DNA of 64,000 nt from Glebionis coronaria (Eukaryota > Streptophyta > Magnoliopsida > Asterales > Asteraceae), in contig CM046879.1 in the NCBI GenBank assembly GCA_025667525.1, forward strand, positions 366,004,639-366,068,638, read 5' to 3'. Under the pieces are notes generated by a model. The model saw nothing but the letters and a program-made list of their open reading frames with translations, was not told the origin of the DNA and did not search any database. Of the stretch, positions 56,649 through 64,000 are shown piece after piece. The position numbers and the translations under genes are program-made. Every line of letters begins with the position of its first letter. The stretch's first letter is position 1.

Positions 56649-59589
56649 AAATATACTGCAAACTCTTATGATCAGTGAAAACCACACACTTGGTTCCATA
56701 CAAGTAGTGTCTCCACAGCTTCAAAGCAAAAATCACAGCCCCAAGTTCTAAATCATGCTTAGTGTAATTCTCTTTATGCTTCCTCAATTGTCTCGATGCA
56801 TATGCTATTACTTTCTCCCTTTGCATCAACACATCTCCAAATCATTTATGAGACGTGTCACAGTACACTACAAATCCTCAGATCCTTCTGGCAAAGACAA
56901 TATCGGCGCAGAACACAACTTATCCTTCAACGTACTAAATGCAGATTCCTCTTCCAATCCCCATTCAGACACTCGATTCTTTTCCGTAAGCTTAGTCAAC
57001 GGCTTAGCAATCAGCGAAAACCTCTCGATAAACCTTCTATAATACCCAGCTAAACCAAGAAATTGGCGAACTTTAGTCGGCGTCATCGGCACTGACCAAT
57101 CCTTAATTGCCTCAATCTTAGCAAGATCCACAAGAACACCTTCACTATCAATCACGTGCCCTATAAATTTCACTGACTTCAACCAAAATTCACACTTAGA
57201 GAATTTCGCATACAGCTTCTCTTTCTTCAACAATTCCAAAATTGTTCTCAAATGCTTCTCATGTTCCTTTTCACTCTTGGAGTAAATGAGAATATCATCA
57301 ATGAATACGATAACAAACTCATCCAAATACGACTGGCATACATGATTCATCAGATCCATAAATACAACAGGCGCAATCGTTAACCCGAAAGGCATCACTT
57401 GAAATTCAAAATGTCCATATCGAGTACGGAAAGCTGTTATAGGAATATCTTCTTCCCTAACTCTTAGTTGATGATACCCAGACCTCAAATCGATCTTCGA
57501 GTATACACATGAACCTTGCAACTGATCAAACAAATCATCAATCCTTGACAGTGGATACCGATTCTTGACAGTCAACTTGTTAAGCTCTCTATAATCAATA
57601 CACATTCTAAAAGAACCATCTTTCTTCCTAACAAACAAAACAGGAGCACCCCATGGCGATGAACTTGGTCTAATAAATCCCTCATCCATCAATTCCTTCA
57701 ATTGACCAGATAATTCTCTGATCTCAGATGGAGCTAAACGATACGGTGCACGAGCAACTGGCGCAGCTCCCGACACTAAATCAATATGAAAATCCACTTC
57801 ACAATGCGGCGGTAATCCTGGCAAATCTTCAGGGAAAACCTCAGGATACTCTCTAATCATAGGAACATCCTCCAATTTCCTTTCATTCACACCATCATTA
57901 CTTATCTGTGCAAGAAACACATCACAACCTGCTTCTATATACCTCATCATCTTTAAACAAGAAACAACTCTCAAACGGGAAGTACATTCATCTCCTTTCA
58001 CAGTCAATAACCTATTCCTTAGCGGTATCTGAACTAATCTTTCTCCACAAACAATTACTGCACCATTACCAACTAACCAGTCCATTCCAATAATCATGTC
58101 AAAAGATCCTAATTCTATGGGCATCAAATCAATACTAAACACATAATTACCTAACTTCAAGGAACAACCTTTCAGTATAGAACTAGTGCTTACAACCTTA
58201 CCATCAGCTGACTCCACATTATAACTAGTTGTCAATCTCACTGGTTCTCTATCCAATAGCTGACTGAATCTAACATCTATGAAACTTCTATCGGATCCAG
58301 AATCAAATAACACACTAGCATAACAAGCATCAAGTAAGAACGTACCAGTCACCACATTCGGCCCTTGAGGTTTGTCAGCATCTCCCACGACATAGGCTGG
58401 AGCAGCAATCCTAGCAACAACAGCAGCAACATTGCCTCCCTGTCGTATGCCAACCCTCGGACAGTTCCCTTGCTTATGTCCACGACCTCCACATCCAGAA
58501 CAGTTAACTACCTTGACAACATTGGCTCCAGTGGCTACACCCTTGTTTCTACAATCTGCCATCTTATGTCCGGCCTTCCCACACTTGTTGCAAGTAGGTG
58601 GATAATTCCCAACATGATACAGATTACACCGACCACACTTCGGATTCACCTTGTTACCTTGATTTCCTGTGGCAGCACCAACACCATCATTCCTTCTCAA
58701 ATTGTATTGCTGATTCCTATTCGGTCCTTGGTTATTGTTATTACGATAACCACCTCGATTCTGCCCTTGGTTTGAGTGTGCAGCTTCCCACTTTCTCTTA
58801 TTCCCCTCAGCAATACTATCCTTTCGATCCTGCAGCTTTACATCCATTAAAGCATGAGCCATCTGAACAACTTCATCAAATGAATTGGGTTTCGACGAAG
58901 TAGTCTCTCCCTTGATATTACTAGATAAACCTCTAATATACTGCTTCATCTTCTTACGGTCATCAGCAAAAGCATCAGGACATAACAGACATGAATCAGA
59001 GAATCTCCTGGTATAAACCACAATATCATTATTTCTCAGCACCAAGTGCCTCAATTCATCCTCCAACTGACCTAACTCTTCCTCAGGACAAAACTTAGCA
59101 GTTAACAGTCCTTTGGTCACAGTCCATGTTCTAGCATTAGCTTCAACCAATCCTACAGTGGCTACCTGACTATTCCACTAACTAAATGCATCATCCTGAA
59201 AAGTAGCTGCAGCAAATTTCACCTTACTAGCTTCTGAACATCCACTGATTTCAAAAGTACTTCAAAATCTTCTCAATCCACCTCCTTAATTCGAAAGCAC
59301 CACCAGTACCATGAAATTGGGTAGGTCCACATTTCATGAAACTAGCATAAGAACATTCCTTCTGAATCTGCTGAACAACAGCATTACCTCCAACTTGTCT
59401 CGCAGCATTTCCTCCCGCTTGTTCTTTAGCATTACCTGCAACTGGATTTGCAACATTCCCTCCAACCTGACAAGCAACATTCCTATTCTCAGCCTCTTGG
59501 TTCCTTGCAGCACGTTCAGCTTCCAAAGCTCTAGCAATAGCTTGCTCAATCATGGTATTAACAGTAGCAGTCGTCAACTTAGGCGACAT
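56649..59589 (-). pseudogene. E2 gag-pol, 5' half: capsid, zinc knuckles, protease, RT, start of RNase H
   Basis: Starts at ATG 59587-59589 (MSPKLTTATVNTMIEQ), which is the first Met of an Ala/Glu-rich gag N-terminus. A frameshift at about 59250 and a TAG near 59178 break gag; the frame then runs open from 59150 to 56868. It shows a gag domain, two CCHC knuckles ([14 protein letters not shown] and [14 protein letters not shown], 58480-58620), aspartic protease ([13 protein letters not shown] near 58290), reverse transcriptase with [17 protein letters not shown] and [11 protein letters not shown] near 57290, and the RNase H beginning. Beyond 56868 the frame is disturbed ([24 protein letters not shown]) until the E3 insertion at 56648. 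Domain order PR-RT-RH-IN is Ty3/gypsy. Confidence 0.9.
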
Positions 59590-59820
59590 GTTTTTAGGAA
59601 ACTAACCAAACAACAATTTAGTATAGTCAGAAAAATGCCTCCAACTCCTTCATGTGGAACCATAAAAGAAAAAGAACAAGTAAGTATTCATATCGAGATA
59701 AGAAGAAGGATTTCTCTATCAAGATGTAACATGGATACTACATGCACCAACAACACATTAACCAATTCACAAAAGAACTAATAAGACAAATCATAAGTCA
59801 TGAAGGTAATTTTGGATTGC
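59590..59820 (-). other. E2 5' leader remnant
   Basis: A/T-rich sequence upstream of the E2 gag start and up to the start of E7. I find no GCTCTGATACCA (a plus-strand iMet PBS), so the E2 PBS must be on the other side of E7 or lost. No reading frame is credible. Confidence 0.5.
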
Positions 59821-60877
59821 TGATGAGATGACATTTATACATGGTCTCATCGTTCTTTTCGGGCTTTAAATGCATTAAAATGTCATAAAATACCATATAT
59901 ATGCTTGTGTTTGTTTACTTGTGTATTTTAGGTATGGATATCGTAAAAAAGACAAAAGATCACAAGAAACAAGGAAAAACGGACACGAGAAACGAAGCCG
60001 TACAAAGAACCAGGCCCTAATTCATGAATTATCCAAGATTAAACCTTGAAGACTTGAAGATATGCAAGATTGATCCTTAAACAATGTATAAATGACACTT
60101 AAAACCCTTGTGAATTCATAATTACAAGTTTGGTCCCTTAAGTTTGTCAAAATTACAAAATGGTCCTTCAACTTTGAAGAAATGGCAAGATTAGTCCCTC
60201 ATTAATTCTAATTTGTCAATTATGGTCCCTCATGGAGTTAAAGATACATTGAAGACCTTTGAAGATCAAGAAAGTCCAAATTCAGTCCCTCAATTATGGA
60301 GAAATGGCAAAAATAACCCTTGATATCTTTTTGGAAAAGTTTTATGCCAAAAGTGTGAAGATGAAAACTTAATTAACAAAGGGAAGAAAGTTTTGTTGGC
60401 TGAAAACATTTTATACCCATTTCACCAAAACACAAGGACTTGTTATGTCATTTCCCTAAGTTTAATAAAACAAACACGCGCCAAACACTTAACCTCCACT
60501 AAAAACGGATCAAACGTGGCACTGTTCACACGTATGAACCCAGTTTTACTTTTTACAAAACAAAGGGGAAAAAGAAATTACCTTGGCACATGTGTGATTC
60601 ACACATGCAGAAACCCATCCCAACATTAAATCTCTCTTCTCCACTCACCAATGGACCCCACACCCCAAACCGTTACCCCATCACATCACACCCTCCTCTC
60701 CAAGTAAGGACACGTGTCAAGATCAATAGCTTAGACTCTCTGCTTAACTAGCAAGCTAAAATGAACAGTTTTGATCATTTTGGACAGCTCACCAACAACA
60801 AACGGCATCAAGTACTCAAGGGCACTTTTGAGAATTCACATCTAGGGTTTATGAATAGTGTTATGTATGCATTTGCC

Positions 60878-60886
60878 TATAAAAGG
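60878..60886 (+). promoter_or_regulatory. Candidate TATA box of the E7 LTR
   Basis: CCTATAAAAGGAGACC about 1.06 kb into the LTR, comparable in position to the E6 TATA box; AATAAA follows about 78 bp downstream at 60956-60961. Confidence 0.6.
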
Positions 60887-60955
60887 AGACCTCAACCTGT
60901 GAGAGTCCCTTTGTTCCAGATTTTAGCTATAATCTTTGTAATTCCTGTTTATTTA

Positions 60956-60961
60956 AATAAA
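60956..60961 (+). terminator. Candidate polyadenylation signal of the E7 LTR
   Basis: AATAAA shortly after the TATA box, in the place expected for the R region of an LTR. Assigned on position and sequence only. Confidence 0.4.
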
Positions 60962-63760
60962 ATTTGAATTTCCTAAAATTTGTGAAATCTCTTTTGTGTT
61001 TATTAAAAGTTGGTGTTTGAATAGCTGAAATCTATGTTCCATTTGATCTTTTAGACCTTCCTTAATCTTGTGGTTAAGACACGTATATGTTTGATAGGTT
61101 TTCAAAGGTTCAAAAACCTTGAAATCCTTGTTACTGTTTTGGTTATTCTCTTGTACTAACCCTTAGCCAAAAGCCTTAAGCTCCTTCAAGCTTGTTGACA
61201 CCAAGCCTGAGAAGAGTTTTAAGCTCTTGGTTGAGTTGTTTGCTCATTTGTGTTGAAGAAATATCATAATCAAAACCTTGTTCTACTTTGAACATCAACA
61301 GGTTTTGATATTCTTTTTGAAGAACCTTGGTCTTGTTCTAGTTGTTGAACAAGGTCCAAGGAGCATAGCTGGTCCTCCTAGGATGTTGTGGAGGACAGGT
61401 ATAATCCCTTGTTTAAGTTTCCCCTAAAAATTTCATGTTATTGCCTGTTTTTGATTTTAAGCTTTGATTTTGTGTTCTTGTGTTTTAGGTTGTGATTTTT
61501 GAGTTTGAATCTGCTAGTAGTCATCTAGGAAGTGTTATTGAATCATAAAATCAGTAGGTTATTATTTGGAATCACAAGTTGCTTTGAAAAGTTGTGGATT
61601 AAGGGGTGTTTGGGATAACAACCTGTTTTGGATTTGAGTTATTTTGAGGTTGTGCTTTGTGGTGCTTTGTGTTGGAACATATCTCATAAGTGCTAAGTGA
61701 TATTTATCTGCAAGCTTTGTGCATATAAACACCTAGATCCTAAAATAGGCTCTAAAATCTTGTATACTGATGAAATTGGCTGTGGTTTAAGGGACACCTA
61801 GTTTTAATCATAGACTAGGGTTAACAAGTGATTAAACCTAGTTAGTTACATCAACGAAGTAGAATTTGAGTGTTGAAATTGGATCTTTGGTCATTTATAT
61901 CAGCAAAGTGTGCATTTGTTCTTGAAGTTCATATCAGCAAGTGTAATCTGCTTTGATCTTGTTCCATACTTTGATTCAGTGATTGATTTAAGTTTGTTTG
62001 TGCTTAATAACAGTTTACATAGCTTGTGTATGCATCTGGTTGAATTTGGAGTGCTTATTCTTGCTTAAAACTTCTTAAGTGTTCATAACTGCTTAAAATC
62101 CATGTCTGTGCTAGATCTGAGCATTGTTTGATTTTTCTGTGCTAATTGGTGATACTGAAGTGTGTTTTTGTGCTTGATTGTGACTCCTTGTGATTAACTG
62201 ATCACTTGGGCGCCCTTGTCTTCCAATAAAACATACAGAATCTCTCTAAAAAGCCAGGTCAAATAGTCAAGGCAGTGGGAACCAGTTCCTACTGAAAGTT
62301 CCCCCTGCTAGTGTTAATTGGACATCAGCTTATCAATAAGATATTCTAGCTTATTTTAACCAGCAACAACTTGGATTTTGTAATAGGTGCTCATTATTTG
62401 ACCCATTTGTTCATACTGGAGCAATTGGTGGGTTGACTTTAGGGTTTGACTAGAAAACCAACTTAATTGACTTTTTCATAAGTGCTTATTGGCTTATTCC
62501 AGCTTATTTGTTTTGCTTATTGGATTTTGGTTGATTGATTTGGATTATTGAAGTCATTTGTAACATTTTGCAAGTTGAATCAAGTCCTGAGGTGCCCTAG
62601 AACTGAAACCTGACTATTTTGTCTTTTAGTGGATTTGTACTTGGCTTATTTCTGGCTTATTGAGTGTGCTTTTTCAAAATTTCTTTTTACAGATCTCTTT
62701 AGTATCCCAAAAGAAGGTTGTGTGTCAAATTAGAGCTTATGGCATTAGCTTATTGCTTAATGGGCTTATTGGCCCAATAAGAATAAGCTGTTTGTTCATT
62801 AAGCTATGATAAGCTCACTTTCAGCTTTTGGGCCTTCAGAGTTTTGTGTTTAGAATTGAATTTTGAGTCAGATAGTGCTTTTCCAAGTCATTTGGGCTTA
62901 TTTTGACTTTTTGGGCTAAAAAGCCCATTAAGCTTGACTGTTTTTACTTTTAGCCCATTTGGGGGCCCAATAGGGGTATTCTGGTCATTTCACTTTCATT
63001 TTCTGCTTATTTAGGTTAAAATAAACTAGTTTGCAAGTTTTTAGAATTTTTTATAATTTTTGGATTTTTAATATTATTTTAATATTATTTTATTATTGTT
63101 TTTCAAATTTCACATTTTTGCACTTTTTACATTTTTCTTAGCTTAAATACATTAAAATAGGATTTTTTTTCAACTCTTAGATTAATTTTATCATCTTTAG
63201 ATTAATTTTTATAATTATTTTAAGTTTTAATAGTTTTTAAATCATTTTAAATAGTTTTTCTTAGTTTAAAAATTTATAAAAATAGTTTTTAATCTTTTTA
63301 GGCCATTTTAGAGGTTTACCAATTGAAAAATCTTTATTTGGTCTTTTGGATAATTAATTTTATTTTTAGGGCTTTAATTAGCATTTAAAAATTAATATTT
63401 AATTAATTAAAAGGTTTGAAAAAGTTTTGATCGTTGGTAAACTCTTAGTTTATTCATTTTGATTTTTTATGAATTTTTGGTAATTTTTAGAATTAATTTT
63501 TATTTTTGCTCATTTTACGGTTTTACGTTTAGTCGTAGTAGTAATTAATTTCACATCTTCGTCATTCTCTTTTCTCATCCCCTTCTTTCAAATATTAATC
63601 TCAAACCAATTACGAATTACTCACACACATATACCTCCTTGGGAAACGAACTTTCACTTCATTAGGGTCATTTGTACACGGTTTTCCTAAACCGTCGTAT
63701 TTAATACTTTCCCTATTTACCTCCTTTTCCTAAAGGTGTGGTAAAACACTACAATCATTT

Positions 63761-63778
63761 TGGCGCCGCTGCCGGGGA
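63761..63778 (+). other. E7 primer binding site
   Basis: TGGCGCCGCTGCCGGGGA, a longer and better match to the Athila/Tat-type site than in E6. Confidence 0.9.
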
Positions 63779-64000
63779 GGTGTGTCGTGATTAATTTGTC
63801 TTGTTGTTTTTAATATTAACCATAAATAGTATTTGTATTAGTAGAAATCTACTAATACGTATTATCGTTTTTTTTGGTTTTTCTTGTGAAATTATTATTA
63901 CTATATTGTATTAAGTATCACAATCAATACAAAATATCTCCAAAAGTGTGAAAACACAACCTTAATTGGGATTTGATCTCCTAATTATTGTATTCGAATC
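63779..64000 (+). other. E7 leader, truncated by the window
   Basis: A/T-rich noncoding sequence after the PBS. A short inverted repeat TAGTAGAAATCTACTA lies near 63839-63855. gag would start beyond the window. Confidence 0.55.

Larger units (their letters stand above)
4001..59820 (-). mobile_element. E2: Ty3/gypsy chromovirus, split by E3 and truncated by E7
   Basis: The element reads on the minus strand: leader 59590-59820, gag-pol 56649-59589 and 6654-8284, PPT 6619-6630, 3' LTR 4001-6618. E3 lies in its RNase H region and duplicated AAATA (8280-8284 and 56649-56653). About 7.45 kb of E2's own sequence is visible. Its PBS and 5' LTR are not seen, because E7 begins at 59821. It entered the CACTA relic at about 4000. 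A C-terminal chromodomain-like segment places it among plant chromoviruses, probably near Tekay/Del, though lineage needs a phylogeny. Confidence 0.85.
59821..63756 (+). repeat. E7 5' LTR (about 3.9 kb)
   Basis: Start TGATGAGATGACA and probable end ACAATCA, four bases before the PBS. Contains a TATA box (60878), an AATAAA (60956) and a region of dense GCTTATT (62058-63010). The start could be off by a few bases. No reading frame is convincing. Confidence 0.7.
59821..64000 (+). mobile_element. E7: Athila/Tat-like element, 5' LTR and start only
   Basis: Begins where the E2 leader stops and runs off the window. The right part has a TGGCGCC-type PBS at 63761, so the long sequence before it is its 5' LTR. 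Its first 150 bp resemble the sense start of the E6 LTR (terminal hairpin, TTGTGTTTG, AAAAGACAAAAGA), and both LTRs are rich in GCTTATT. Predicted TSD is about ATTGC (59816-59820), unverified because the other end is outside. Confidence 0.78.

Noticed and set aside
1..64000. Host protein-coding genes, tRNA or rRNA
   Set aside because: Every long frame matched a transposable-element domain or lay inside an element; no cloverleaf or rRNA core was recognised by eye.

Overview
The window looks like plant nuclear heterochromatin. I see no host gene, tRNA, rRNA or organellar gene. Almost every base belongs to a nested stack of transposable elements whose boundaries can be read from long terminal repeats (LTRs), target-site duplications (TSDs), primer binding sites (PBS) and polypurine tracts (PPT). 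The types present (CACTA, plant chromoviruses, Athila/Tat-like Ty3 elements, Ty1/copia with very long gag-side spacers and an additional 3' ORF) point to a large-genome eudicot. The style of the copia proteins reminds me of Asteraceae genomes; that assignment is inference from memory, not a search.

Layout, outermost to innermost. E1 (1-4000, +) is the decayed left part of a CACTA/En-Spm transposon: minisatellites, then a broken TNP2-like transposase (DUF4218- and DUF4216-type regions), then the first codons of another exon. E2 (4001-59820, -) is a Ty3/gypsy chromovirus inserted in E1; its 3' LTR is at 4001-6618 and its gag-pol is split. E3 (8285-56648, -) is a Ty1/copia element in the RNase H region of E2, with 496-bp LTRs and TSD AAATA. 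E4 (14799-52176, -) is a second Ty1/copia element inside pol of E3, with 319-bp LTRs and TSD GTTTT. Two elements sit inside E4: E5 (17026-28110, +), a Tekay-like chromovirus with about 2.99-kb LTRs and TSD ATCGA, and E6 (31494-46094, -), an Athila/Tat-like Ty3 element with 3053-bp LTRs. E7 (59821 to the window end, +) is another Athila/Tat-like element cut into the 5' leader of E2; only its 5' LTR and PBS are inside the window.

Relative age follows nesting: E1 oldest, then E2, E3, E4, then E5 and E6. E7 is younger than E2. E6 is the freshest, with about nine differences between 3053-bp LTRs and a polyprotein frame broken by one nonsense codon. E5 has several stops, two frameshifts and a changed integrase catalytic residue. 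E2, E3 and E4 carry many nonsense codons, mostly of the C-to-T/G-to-A kind expected from methylated-cytosine decay.

The strongest unexplained signal is in E3. A short motif (TGTCARCG on the + strand, CGYTGACA in element sense) recurs about 40 times in clusters spaced by exactly 21 bp. It occurs in both LTRs, in noncoding sequence, and inside coding sequence where it shapes a 7-residue protein repeat. The same element carries a large additional ORF downstream of reverse transcriptase. A self-recognition system (element protein plus dispersed, helically phased sites) is one testable explanation.
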